Shown: positions 23,672 through 35,045, counted from the first letter of the stretch. The stretch: DNA of 64,000 nt from Lentinula raphanica (GCA_027919835.1 JANVFP010000028.1:124001-188000), one strand, 5' to 3'. Numbers and translations: made by a program. Notes: a model not told the origin generated them from the letters alone.

Positions 23672-25912
23672 CTTTCGAAGAGTCCTGTTCGTTCGTTCGT
23701 TCGGTAATCGTCGGGACAAGCCGCAGTCCACTAAACCCCCAAAAAGTCGCTCGTTACTGAACGTTGCAACGTTCGAGCTGTGTCCACCTAGAGATATAAC
23801 GAACCGGACGAGATGAAGAGAGCAAAAAGTGAGCAAAAGATTATTGATATGATATGACAACAACAAAAAAAACTGGGGTAAAACTTTCCCCTCTCTCTCA
23901 CCTCGCTGTACAGAGTTCAATGTAGTGTGTGGGGAAAAAATGCGGGGGCCAGAGAAGGTGATCTAACCAATCATATCTCGTGGGAAATCAGTTTGGTATT
24001 ACTCGGCGTACCCGGCCGACAATATAAACCACGCTTTGTCAGTGGTCATCAAATCGTGGGATGATCATCATCCCGTCTTCTCCGTACTTCTCTTCCTTCT
24101 TCGCTCTTCTTATTGGTCGATCAAGAGAGTTGAAGTAAGAAAAGAGTAAAATGTATTTACGTAATAAGGGTCCTCTCTGTTCTTCTCTGTTCTTCCTTGC
24201 GGTTTTTTTCGGTTTTCGGTCCGTTGGGACTCTCGCGATGACGCCTTCACAAGAGTTCACAAGAGAACGAAGAATCAGAGGAATCAAGAGGAATCAAGGA
24301 CTTCAGACGTTCGAACATTGCAACGTTGGCGATTCTTGGGGCTCAGTGGGTTCCTGGGCTCGTTCTCTTTTCTTGTCTCCGCATAATCTATCTTCCATCT
24401 TCATCCTCAGTGGCGTCTCTGCCCCATGCGCACTTCAACCTTGCCTTTTCCACCCCAAGCCAAAGGTTCCCGCAGCAACAACGTTCTTTCAACATTCAAC
24501 TTGCGTCGAGTCATCGCAGTCGACGTGCTAACAAGTCAGAGGCTTTCAATATCATACGTCGTTTGTTCTACCAATCCCGTCGACGACTATCGTTCACTTA
24601 AACCCGTGTAGCGGATACGATTCTCGAACATGCGTTACGGGTTATGGCAGCGGTCAGCGGCTTTTTCTTCGTTGGTTCGAGATCATTGTGATATGTACTC
24701 TCTGTTTGTCTAGCGCTCATTACTTTCGACTACACGTTATATCAACCCAAGTCCAAAGCCAACAAGACTCAAGTTATCTGATATCATACCAAGAACATTA
24801 CGCCTCTCGGAACCTTTCTCTACCCCGCATCGCACATATCAGCACATATTCCCCACATTCCCCACAACCCCGCATTCCCTGCGTTCCCGCTACATATCCC
24901 GCAATCCCGCTACATATCCCGCTGTCCCGTTGTCCCGCGTTTCCACATGGTTCTGTTCTGTCAGAATCTCGTTTGTTATAACACAGAACGTTCTTGTCGT
25001 ACATCATACATCATACAATAAAAAACCCCATCCTTCTCAAAAATCTTCTCCAATGAACTCCATCCTTCTCAATCTTCTCAAATCTCTCGAATCTCGTTCG
25101 TTCCTTAGCCCCAACTCATGTTATTATATCCTATTATATCATAACATATCGGACTGCTGATATGAGTTGTGATATATTGACCAAATATACCGAATATACA
25201 TTTTCTTTCTCGCGCTCGCGCTTCCGCATCCTCTTCTTTCTATTTCTTTCTATCTCTGCCCACTCATCGTCACTGTTTGTCACTCATCGCCACTCTTTCG
25301 TGTTCCGGTCGAATAGGGTTGCACCGTGGTAAGCTGTGGTAAGAGCGTGTGGGATACAGGATACGGATTGCGGGATACTACGGGATTCCTACTATGATAA
25401 CAGACTATAGTCGGACAAGACTAATACTAATTCACGTTGGTGCGTATCTTCTCTCATACTCTCATATCGCGTTCAAGGTGTTTATCGTATCTCCACGGTG
25501 TAGGCTACGGGCCCGCCTCTTCCTTGTCCTTTCATTCATGAGTCGCTCGTTCGCTCAGCGTTCGTTCGTCCAGGCCATTGACTCGTTTTTGTTCGTTCCC
25601 TCGGACCCGCTTCCCCTTCCTTCGCATACTATTATACCATCGTACATTTCTATCATGACTGATTTCTTAACAGCTCATAACCCACTCACACGGGTTTTAG
25701 AAAAAATTCCAACGAGCAGAATCACTTACCGATAGTAGATAATTCATGCGGCATTTCACTCATTTTGATAGTTTGAATGAAATGTGAAAATTCAAGACAA
25801 CCAAAAGTACAAATGAAACTAGGTGATTCAGTACAGGTATCGTATCAGATGAAATGTGTGTTGAAACGCTACAAATCTTGACTGAAGAGAATGACGCCGA
25901 AATCCCAACTTT
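23672..25912. other. Upstream region of the bHLH gene and intergenic DNA
   Basis: Pyrimidine-rich tracts and short repeats (CCCGCATTCCC-like at 24,870-24,950; CTTCTCAA-like at 25,035-25,090) but no supported gene. The bHLH promoter must lie in its left part. Confidence 0.5.
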
Positions 25913-26048
25913 TCATTCACCTTTCTGTACACCTGAATCAGCATCTTTCATGCGACTAGCAAGTCTATCCGAATCATCTCGAATCATGAGCATTGAAAAG
26001 TCGCTTGAAACCAGATATTTCTACCTTCTTTTCGTCAGAAATGAAACT

Positions 26049-26055
26049 CGGGCCA
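26049..26055. repeat. Target-site duplication CGGGCCA, left copy
   Basis: CGGGCCA is identical to 39,455-39,461 on the other side of the large transposon and directly abuts the inverted-repeat ends. Confidence 0.85.
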
Positions 26056-26360
26056 TATGACGTTCCTTTCGTACTATTATTATTTGCGCCTCATATACTA
26101 CTTAGCGCCTCATCCTTATCAAAATCAATGCCTTTTTGGCCAGAACTCTGACTTGAATTTTTTTTTTGCGCAGTCATGCATTGCTGCGCGTTGAGTATTC
26201 ACTAAGCGCACTCCACATCATACAACTAGCGCACTCCAAAGCAAGTTGCGCACTCCAGAACCAGTAGCGCATTCCAGAACAAGTAGCGCACTCCAGAACA
26301 AGTAGCGCACTCCAGAACAAGTAGCGCACTCCACAACAAGTAGCGCACTCCAGAACAAGT
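26056..26360 (+). repeat. Left terminal inverted repeat with 19-bp array
   Basis: The outer 150 bp match the right end in inverse orientation. The inner part (26,205-26,360) has about eight units of AGCGCACTCCAGAACAAGT with small changes. Such subterminal arrays are typical transposase binding sites; that role is inferred. Confidence 0.88.
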
Positions 26361-26744
26361 ACTTAGAGCAATCTATTGAAGATTATTTCAAAACTTAAAC
26401 CCTTAGGGCAGTGAGATCAGCATAGTAAACCAACGTTGTATAACATGTAGGGACTGTGTATATAATAGTAATGTGGGTAGTAAAGACGGTGAGGTAGAGA
26501 TCAATGTAGGTGGTAAAGACGGTGAGGTAGAGATGTGGGATGAAGGTATAGAATTAAGGGGTTGTGCTATTGATGCATTATTCCAAATTTAATAACTATT
26601 GAAGCTGGGTTGAGATAAAAGGAGCGTATCTATGAACATAATGGAGGCTAAACAGATAGATGAGTGGCGAGATGAGTGACAGGAATGCAGGATAAGTGAA
26701 GTAGCTGCAAGAGAGATATAGGGGAGAAATGAAGGGACAAGACA

Positions 26745-28374
26745 TCAAGGTATACCATCCCAGGGGTCAAGATTTTCCAACGATGGCTCTGGCCCTATGT
26801 AATAACGTAGAAAATCTGGTTTGGGAGGAGAAGGAGCTGGTTCCTCCAAAGCGGCAGGAGCTGGAGGCACTGCAGTAACTGGACGGATTGGACGAGGACG
26901 GAGACGAAGCCGGCTAGAACTGGGGCCTGCAGTAACGCTATTTGTATCTGAATCGTCTCCACTCAATACTACGATTGGGTTGCGGCAATTGCTGGTAGAT
27001 TTTCTAATTTTCTTGGGTGGTTCCTGGTCAGGTTCTTCCCGGACCAACAGTCGAACACGCTTTGCAGGCTTTGATGGACCAACCGAGTCTGTATAAGAAA
27101 GCTTCAGCTGATCAATTCTCCTTGTCAAAGGCTTTCGAGAGCTTACCGTCTGCATCTGAATCAACTTCAGTAGCCACACCATTGTCCTCATCGAGGCTGT
27201 TGACTTTGTCTTTGACGTTACCTTGACTGCGGTCATCATCCATATCATCGTCAGTCTCCTGACTGGCTCGGACTAAGTATTTCGCAGCAAGAAGCGACAC
27301 ATCGTGCTTCTTCGCCTCTTGTACCACTGCTCTAAAAAATCGAGAGTCTTCTTGGGCATTGGCTTTCGTCACTCGTGTAACTGAGGACCGAACTGTGTTA
27401 CTTTAACCTATGGATTGACGTATGATAACTTACCAAAAATAAGCTTTCGTCTTGACACCCCAGACTTTCCGTTGTCACCCGCAGTTTGCCAGAGCAATTC
27501 GCCATTCGGGAAGATAACGCTCGGTCCAGATAATGGCTTGATACTGCCCCGTACGCGTTCGCATAGATAGAGCTCGGGAAGAAATCGATTTTTGCCGTCG
27601 TATTTTGGATACCTTGGATTTTTCTCTGGTCGAAAAATTGACTCCTCGTTGAGATACGACATTGGCAGTGGAAGCCATTTCACCAGCTGGCGGTCCACTT
27701 CCTTTACGGTCCAAGTAGGATCTACATGTAAAGGAGAAGCTGGTGTCGACTCGATACAAAGTCCCATGTCACACAGATTGCGAATGGTGCCGATACTGGC
27801 CTCCAGCCGGGACAACGCCTTCACACCGTCATCATTGTCTGAATCCTATCAATGTACAACTCAGTATGATAGAAATATGCAGGTATATGTACTCACGGCA
27901 TCTTCAACGCCATATGGATAGATAGCGACACAGCTGATTTCATGACGCTCAGTGGGCTTATTCAGATGGTTAGAAGAAAAATCAACGTAGAATCAATATT
28001 GACTTTACCTCCGGTGCTTTTGCCTTCGCTTTGCCCTTCGTTCGAGTTTGAGTGACCGGGCGAAAGCCCTTGTTGGCCTCCTGGTGGGCCTGTTCCAGCT
28101 TTGACGAGGATGATTGTTTGACAGCCCTTGCAAGAGCAGAACCAGAGATTGTCGAGGTCCCAGCCTTTGCTGTCAACTCTCTGATCGCTGCTTTCACAGT
28201 ATCAGACATGTCAGAGTCATCTTCCACGTCAAGCTTATCCTCTACGACGGGCTCATCCTCTGAGGAAGAGGACTTGGGTTTTACCACCAATGGCTTTCGC
28301 CTAGAAATTTTGGACTTTTTTGACTTGAGTGGTAGGCTGGTTCGACGACGATTATTGCTTGCAGGTTGTAGCAT
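26745..28374 (-). CDS. Transposon-borne charged protein of unknown function, 471 residues
   Basis: Five exons: 28374-28009, 27956-27897, 27845-27434, 27380-27147 and 27088-26745 (1,416 nt). All junctions are GT-AG and phases agree. The N-terminus is basic with Lys/Arg/Ser tracts (SKKSKISRRKPL) and then acidic. A central more ordered block, about residues 142-280, contains LCDMGLCIESTPASPLHVDP, KWLPLPMSYL and NGELLWQTAGDNG. The C-terminus is again charged and Pro-rich, ending near PWDGIP. There is no recognised catalytic motif, signal peptide or membrane segment. The first gene inside the left end of the transposon, transcribed toward that end. The compositional layout suggests a nucleic-acid-associated protein (inference); real function unknown. 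Confidence 0.72.
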
Positions 28375-28546
28375 TCTAGGTATATAGTAGTTTAATGATA
28401 GTGAACGTGGTCGATGTTATGAAGGTGGCACGCTCAATTTCGAACCAGCTGCTTTTTGGCTTATGTGATATAGTCTTACATCAGATTTTGTGCAATACTG
28501 TATTATACGGCTTGGTAACGATATACTTCACCATACACCATGTACA

Positions 28547-31500
28547 CTATGCCTGTGCTAAAAGCTCATCCAGTGTGCAATACTTATTCAACACGTTTGT
28601 AATTTGCTGAATCTGCTCTCGTTCTGCATGTGCCAGTTGCTCTGGCGTCATTTTGGTTCGTGGCACCCTGTTAGGGTCGTGCCAGATAGGGTCGGAGGGG
28701 TCCGGAGATTCCGGAGTCGGACCTAGTAGGTCCTGGGATCGGACTTAGGAAGTACCGAGCAGGTAGGAAAGTGTACAAGACCCTACGGATGGTTGCGGGA
28801 CTTGGTGCTGTTATTGACCAACACCTTCTACTTGCTGCGTGTCCCTGAGGGTATGTGACGAACGTGAGGATCCAATAGGACCGTCGGACCGTGGGAAAGT
28901 CGGAATCGGACTAAACAAAGAGTCAAATGGACTAGACGTGAAGGCAGAGGTTGTACTAGAGAGGACTGAAACTAGTACCAGAGGTAACTAGGTCGTACCC
29001 AAGTCGATTTCGAGGTTAAGCCTACAGTACAAACTACTAAGGCTTATATACCAGTCTCGGAGTAATCAAGTTCCGAGGCTGTCAAGTAATTAACAATAAC
29101 TATTGTAAAGTCATAACAAAAGAATGAATGTACTTATTGTGAAATAAAAGACAATAAGAGTGATAGGCATAAAGACAATAAGGACTGTGGCTGTGCCTCC
29201 GAATCGGATCGGAGTTATACACTAATAAACAAGCTCCGGAGTCGGAGCCATCGGAGCCATCGGAGCTATAAAAGCCATCGGAGTAGAAATAACAAACATA
29301 AAATGAGTGTGAGGGGATTAGGGAGGGGTCTGGATCGGAATCGGATCGGAATCGGATCGGAGTCGGAGGTATGAATATAACAGTATCTCCTTGTTAGGCT
29401 TGAGCCCTCGAAAGCCTATAAGTGAGTCAGAGTGTATAAGGGCAAAACAAAACAAGTAGGACAGAAAAAACAAAGTTGGGTCCGGAGTATCAGAGGGATA
29501 GGATCCAAGAAGGTGCCGAAGGAAGGAGCAAACATAGAAATCCAAAATCTAAATACCACTGCAAAGGTTTTACTCGAAAATGAGTAACAAAAACTGTACA
29601 CTTCCGAAGAATGCACAAAAGGTGATGGAAGTCCATCCAAGAGGTTCCGAAAACTCCGAAATCGGAGCCGTTGGAGTAGCCAAGGCATAAGAAAAACAAA
29701 CAGAAGGGGCCGATCAGTATTTGTTCCAAGCTACCGAAGGTCAACGGACCAGAAGTGGGAGTTGAAACTATAATCAAGCCTATAATGTAAGAATTTCTAA
29801 CAGAGGGGCAGTGCATATGAAGAAGATGAAAACAAAGGGTGAGTGGCACAGAAAAATCTCGGAACCATCGGACATAAGTGACCCAAATCAACAGAATGAA
29901 CAAATATAACAAACAATGAGTGAACAGGGGGAAAATAACAGAAAAAGGTCGGACTTTAATGAACAAAAATATAAGAAATAAAGGACATAACAAACAGAGG
30001 TTGAACAAACAATAAAATTGGAGTAAAGTCGGACTAAAATCGGAGTCGGACCGGACTAGGACCGGAGCAACATCGGAAACAATGAAAACAAACTAGAACA
30101 CAAGCAGGAGACAAAAAGAAAACAAAAACTTAGCCTGAAAATGCCTCGGAGCAAGTCTAATACCAGTCCGAGTCATTTCCTACATCTCCATCGGAGCCCT
30201 CGTCATCTGATTGCTCGGAGCTCTCCTCATCCGCGGAGTCAGTGGTTTGACCCCGGAGCCTAGGACAATTGGCTCGGAAATGGTCTCCACCACAGTAGAA
30301 GCAAAGAGCCATTCTCCAGCGCCTTTCTCTCTCTTCTGGAAGTAACGTTCCATCGGATCCGAGTATAGGTCTGGAATCTGACTCAGAATCCTTGGAATCG
30401 GAGGAAACATCGGTCGGAGGACCGGAGTTATTGGAATTGGAGTAGTCTGAGGGTTGATTATTGGAATCGGAGTTGTAGGAGTTGTAATCGGAGGAACCGT
30501 CGGAAACGTCGGAGCCAGCATCGGAGGATGAGTCATTGACATCACCTTCGGAGCTGTCTGAGGAGGAATAGGTGTCCGGAAGGGAATGAGCATAGTCATA
30601 GAAAGTTTGAGCATCGGAGAGATCCATGACAGAAGTGAACAAGAACAGAATGTCCGAACAGCAAATAGAAAAGGATAACCTCGAAATACTGTTAGGGTCG
30701 TGCCAGATAGGGTCGGAGGGGTCCGGAGATTCCGGAGTCGGACCTAGTAGGTCCTGGGATCGGACTTAGGAAGTACCGAGCAGGTAGGAAAGTGTACAAG
30801 ATCCTACGGATGGTTGTGGGACTTGGTGCTGTTATTGACCAACACCTTCTACTTGCTGCGTGTCCCTGAGGGTATGTGACGAACGTGAGGATCCAATAGG
30901 ACCATCGGACCGTGGGAAAGTCGGAATCGGACTAAACAAAGAGTCAAACGGACTAGACGTGAAGGCAGAGGTTGTACTAGAGAGGACTGAAACTAGTACC
31001 AGAGGTAACTAGGTCGTACCCAAGTCGATTTCGAGGTTAAGCCTACAGTACAAACTACTAAGGCTTATATACCAGTCTCGGAGTAATCAAGTTCCGAGGC
31101 TGTCAAGTAATTAACAATAACTATTGTAAAGTCATAACAAAAGAATGAATGTACTTATTGTAAAATAAAAGACAATAAGAGTGATAGGCATAAAGACAAT
31201 AAGGACTGTGGCTGTGCCTCCGAATCGGATCGGAGTTATACACTAATAAACAAGCAAACATTAAGTACAAGCTCCGGAGTCGGAGCCATCGGAGCCATCG
31301 GAGCTATAAAAGCCATCGGAGTAGAAATAACAAACATAAAATGAGTGTGAGGGGATTAGGGAGGGGTCTGGATCGGAATCGGATCGGAATCGGATCGGAG
31401 TCGGAGGTATGAATATAACACACCCCTCCATCATCAAGGATTCTGAAGAGGCCTGCTGCAGTGTACTGTGTTAGAGAAAAACGAGTTTCACCAGGCTGTA

Positions 31501-33412
31501 GACTGGTATTGGAGTGCCGGAGGAAAGCAGATGGTATCATCATTGTCCAACCAGGAGGAACCTCCACAACCAGTTTGAGATCCCATAAAACCAGGTGGCC
31601 TCCCAGTCGAAAGTCAAAGTTGCCTAATGCCGTGATGGCACACCACCCATAGACGTAGTTCATATGATCAACGTGTTCGACGGTGGTAGTGGTGGGCCCA
31701 AGATTCAGGGTACAGCAGGCAAAGACACTGTTCCAGAAGTTGAACGATAGAGAGGGAATCATTTCCTGGAGCTTTTTCATGTAGGTTTGATAGAACGAAA
31801 AGAGGCGAGGAGCCCAAGTTAGAAAGGCAGAAGATGCATGGCCTGCCAAACGCTGGAAGCAAGCCATGTCCCGAATGCGATTCAAAAGCTCTTGATCCTT
31901 GCTCGACTGGTACAGCTCCTTGGCCTCCTGAAAATCAAAGGTCTTTAGAGTGTAGATTGAAGTAGGATTTCACACATACCTCTTGTCCTCCACCATAAGA
32001 TATCCCCATGGCCTTCACAGGAAAATCCCCTCGTCTATGCTGTGGAAGTGGCTTGTTCTCATTGAAAAAAAGAGGACGATATTCTTCCAAGATTTGTGCT
32101 GCCTCCTCTGCCGACCGATGATACGTTGGGTCCCCGGCCGGAGGTGGGATACGTGAAGCAAAAACCCGACCGTTGGTATCTGCAATAAGCGTGGGTCCAC
32201 TGGTCCTGTTCGTCAATATGTGGGCCCACTGTAGGTTGAGGCACTTACATATCCTCCAAGTTTGCCCGAAGAACTCGGAATTTCCAAAGTGAATCCTCTC
32301 CAACCAGCTCCTCCAGCTCATAGATCCGCCGCTCTGCTTTGACTTCCTTCTTGACCCGTTCACGGCCTAGATAGCCCGACGTGAACCTGAGGATATCGCC
32401 ACTGTCAAATTCAGCCTCCAGAACAGATGCTGACTTTGCCAAGCGGGCTCGATGATCTGACGACGTTGATCCATAAATGGCCCCCTTTCGAGCCCGCCTC
32501 TTGTTTGAACGCTGAACCTTACGGCGGTCACGATGGGGGCTCGGTGAACGTTGTGGAGTTGGAGGAGCCACCAGACGAGGACGTTTTTGAGGCCGCCCTT
32601 TGCCTTTGCCTTTGCCTTTGTGCTCGTTCTCGTAGTTTTCGTCGTCTTCGACTGTGCGTTTACGTTTCCGCGATACGCACTCAGGCTCCTCATCTTCTGA
32701 CTCTTCCTCATCTGAGTAGCCTTTGTCTTCATCCCCATCTAAATCCAACATACTGGGAAGGGTTGACGTGAAAGAATCGTGAGGGGTCGACGTCGAAGCG
32801 TGAGAGGCCGACGTCGAAGCGCGAGGGGTCAACGTCGAACCACGAGGGGTCGACGTCGAAGGGTGGGGGGCTAGCATGGAGGAGTGAGCGGTCATGGGTT
32901 GGGATGCATGGGTCTCTTGCAGCAGGACATTGACCTGGGAGGCATCTACATAATCCAGTGGAATTTGCTGATTTTCTTCTTGAGCTTGGATAATGCGGGA
33001 GTGTAAGGAAACACTGGCGTAGATAAAGCCAAAGACACGGCCAGAGCGAGTCTGACCCCAATGTTAGGCTGGTTTATCACTTGTTCTTGAAGGCACTTAC
33101 CGTCCGAGTGATGACCTGTACGTCGACCGCGGCAACAAAACCTAAATTTTTTTCAGCTGCTGTACATCAAGGGTTTGATAGCGCGCGCGGATGCCGGTAG
33201 GCGTGGGGTCAAACCGCGGTTCGAGGTGGGGTGTTTTGTTGGGGTTGACGTCCTGGCGAGAACGCTCCACGCCCCAACAAGACGGCCCCGAATCGACGGC
33301 TTTGCCACCCAATGCACCTCTGTAGCCCTAGGAGGTATGTGTAGCTGTAAAACTCACCTAATTCCAGCGCGAGGATGGCAAAGACGGCCCAGTACCAACG
33401 GTGTTTCCCCAT
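28547..33412 (-). CDS. TET/JBP-like 2-oxoglutarate/Fe(II) dioxygenase, 3' end split by an LTR element
   Basis: Likely oxidises methylated bases in DNA, as TET and JBP proteins do. Exons: 33412-33358 (tentative), 33141-33101, 33051-32249, 32205-31980, 31927 to the LTR element, then 28663-28547 beyond it. Without the insert the coding length is 1,749 nt (582 residues). Catalytic features: HVD (His460, Asp462) as the HxD iron pair, GWCAITALGNFD, GGHLVLWDLKL, LRHSN (His513) as the distal iron His, and GETRF (Arg524) for the 2-oxoglutarate carboxylate. The N-terminal half is Ser/Thr/Pro-rich, then acidic and Lys/Arg-rich (KGKGKGRPQKRPR). The LTR element enters after codon 544, so the present transcript would lose the last 38 residues and gain 39 from LTR sequence, leaving the catalytic core whole. 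The first exon and start are the weakest part of the model; the 43-nt intron at 32,248-32,206 is short. Confidence 0.8.
28664..28668. repeat. Target-site duplication CACCC, left copy
   Basis: CACCC precedes the left LTR and is repeated at 31,421-31,425 after the right LTR. Confidence 0.9.
28669..29382 (-). repeat. LTR, 714 bp (3' LTR by element orientation)
   Basis: Nearly identical to 30,690-31,420. It lacks a 17-bp segment present in the other LTR (a short duplication around ACAAG at about 31,254). Near its end it has runs of ATCGGATCGGA and GCCATCGGA. Confidence 0.92.
29383..30156. other. Non-coding interior of the LTR retrotransposon
   Basis: About 770 bp between the gag stop and the 3' LTR. 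Only hydrophobic, low-quality frames; no pol-like motif. A purine-rich AAGGAG patch next to the LTR (minus strand) may be a short polypurine tract. Confidence 0.6.
30157..30642 (-). CDS. Gag-derived protein with zinc knuckle, 161 residues
   Basis: Starts 47 bp inside the 5' LTR boundary. Most of the protein is Ser/Asp/Asn-rich repeat. Near the C-terminus is a CCHC zinc knuckle, CFYCGGDHFRANCP, with the spacing CX2CX3HX4C, one residue shorter than the usual CX2CX4HX4C. The tail is acidic and ends in DSDWY. Capsid-like folded sequence is missing, so this is only the nucleocapsid end of gag. It may help package the element's RNA in particles made by a relative (inference). Confidence 0.7.
   Translation of the reverse strand: MFTSVMDLSDAQTFYDYAHSLPDTYSSSDSSEGDVNDSSSDAGSDVSDGSSDYNSYNSDSNNQPSDYSNSNNSGPPTDVSSDSKDSESDSRPILGSDGTLLPEERERRWRMALCFYCGGDHFRANCPRLRGQTTDSADEESSEQSDDEGSDGDVGNDSDWY
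30690..31420 (-). repeat. LTR, 731 bp (5' LTR by element orientation)
   Basis: Begins TGTTAGGG and ends ATATAACA like its partner; differs by the 17-bp insertion and a few substitutions, which indicates a fairly recent insertion. Confidence 0.92.
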
Positions 33413-33414
33413 GG

Positions 33415-33655
33415 TGGTGGTGGTTGAGAAGGGTGGTGGTGGTGGTTGTTGAGAAAGGTGGTGGTGGTTGTTGACAGAGGTGGTGGTGGTTGTTGACAGA
33501 GGTGGTGGTGGTTGTTGACAGAGGTGGTGGTGGTGGTTGAGAAGGATGGTGGTGGTGGTGGTTGAGAAGGGTGGTGGTAGTTGTTAAGAAGGGTGGTGGT
33601 GGTTGAGAAGGGTGGTGGTGGTTGTTGAGAAAGGAGGCCGCGGGAGTTTATTGTT
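33415..33655 (-). repeat. CCACCACC-type minisatellite
   Basis: About ten imperfect units of GGTGGTGGTGGTTGTTGA with AGA/ACAGA variants. A minus-strand frame through it gives only Pro/Thr/Asn/His low complexity. It lies just upstream of the proposed dioxygenase start. Confidence 0.85.
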
Positions 33656-33814
33656 GCCATTCGGCGTTTTAAAATAATTCACATAGCGCTATTTCGGCGC
33701 CTAAACGGATCTCGTGACTCGTCACCTAATAGACTCCTATATCTCAACCTTCATCCTTATCCTCTCCATCTTTGTTTCCTTGTGCTCTGGAGAGCAAATT
33801 TATCCCTTCTTGGT

Positions 33815-34155
33815 CAACGTTCAACGTTCAACGCTCAACGCTCAACGTTCAACGTTGAGTCGTTTCAACACTCAACACTCAACATTGAACGTTGAGTCAA
33901 CACTCAACACTCAATCAATATTCAACGTTAACGTTGAGTAGACGAGGTCATGAGGACTGGCGGTAGTCAGAGAAAGTGACGACTCGTTGAGACTGTCGCA
34001 GTTCACTTCGGAAATAGGATTGCGTCAAACGCATGCACCAGCTAACGTTGAACTTGAACGTTAACGTGTTCAACGTTCAACGTTCAAGTTCAACGTTCAA
34101 GTTCAACGTTAACATTCAACGTTCAAGTTCAACGTTCAAGTTCAACGTTAACGGG
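33815..34155. repeat. TTCAACG heptamer satellite with palindromic AACGTT junctions
   Basis: Two clusters (33,815-33,930 and 34,040-34,155) of TTCAACG/CTCAACG units and inverse CGTTGAA units. Because both orientations alternate, the tract is full of AACGTT-centred palindromes. It lies in the spacer between the dioxygenase and BTB genes inside the transposon. Confidence 0.85.
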
Positions 34156-34838
34156 ATCTAGGGATGAGGTCAGAATCTAGGGAACACTTCAAAGGGATGA
34201 GGACCTAGAAAGAAAGGTATGCCATCCAAGATTTCCTCGTCACAATAGGAAATACCAGAGGGTATCACCATCGTCCAGTGATGCCTCGGTCCTTTTCCCC
34301 TCCATCCCTCATTGCTTGGCCCACCTATCCTCTTTCAAGAAACCTCGGTTCCGCTATACCCTGAACCTGACGACTAATAACAACTGGGGGGCTGCTAACG
34401 CGTAAACGCCATGACAGGAGACACTTCAGGCTCCTCCTTTCTTTTTTTCTAACTCCTATCACGCTAGTTCATCGCCGGAAAGTTCCTGGCAATGAATCCT
34501 TTTTGTTTCTGTCAATGAGTCTAACCCTCTCCAGTGAAACAGCGTCATCGCGGTTTTAACGCTTCCTTACATCAAAGACATGGCAGGCCCCGCTCCTCAA
34601 TACGAGTGTCATCCCCTTGAAGCTAGCCATATCCGGCGAGTCATCGCCTCCGCGAATGACTCGCCGCTACCTCAGCCTCAAATCCGGGTCTTAACCGGTT
34701 GTCCTCTCGTCGTTTACGCCGTGCCTACCTACGTCCTCATCCACACCGGAATCCCCAGCAATCCAGGACCGAGGATTCTCACTATTGCCTGTTGTATACA
34801 CTATCTGACGTCCCCTTCAGACCTCGATTCCATCGACT

Positions 34839-34891
34839 GGATACGCCTTACGTTGTGTAAGAGTCTCCCTCACACAACGTAAGGCGTATCC
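34839..34891. repeat. Perfect 20-bp-stem hairpin
   Basis: GGATACGCCTTACGTTGTGT at 34,839-34,858 is exactly complementary to 34,872-34,891, with a 13-nt loop. Confidence 0.9.
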
Positions 34892-35045
34892 CTCATTGCT
34901 GACCCTTCGATAGCTCCCATTTCACGGCTGGATTCTCAACCTGGTGTTCCTCTTTGGATCCTCTGCACGAAACGATGAATTCATGTGGTCATGTATACTT
35001 CTTTCGGCTTAATTACCTTCCTACCGGTCAACGCAGCGAATCGTC

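Larger units (their letters stand above)
28669..31420 (-). mobile_element. Non-autonomous LTR retrotransposon (gag only) inside the dioxygenase gene
   Basis: Two near-identical long terminal repeats, each TG...CA in plus-strand reading (TGTTAGGG start, ATATAACA end), flank a 1.3-kb interior. Flanks carry a 5-bp duplication. The only plausible protein is a gag fragment on the minus strand, so the element is read right to left. No protease, reverse transcriptase, RNase H or integrase is present, so it must depend on an autonomous relative. LTR and gag are strikingly rich in TCGGA/TCCGA motifs. Confidence 0.92.

Noticed and set aside
26205..26360. Regularly spaced repeats resembling a CRISPR array
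   Set aside because: The units are contiguous 19-bp tandem repeats without spacers, in a eukaryotic genome, and mirrored at the other transposon end.
29490..30008. 172-codon hydrophobic frame in the LTR retrotransposon interior
   Set aside because: Phe/Leu-rich translation of A-rich non-coding DNA; no pol motif and no conserved counterpart.
33358..33660. 100-codon Pro/Thr/Asn/His frame on the minus strand
   Set aside because: It is a translation of the CCACCACC minisatellite and ends before the next exon in a frame that does not continue.
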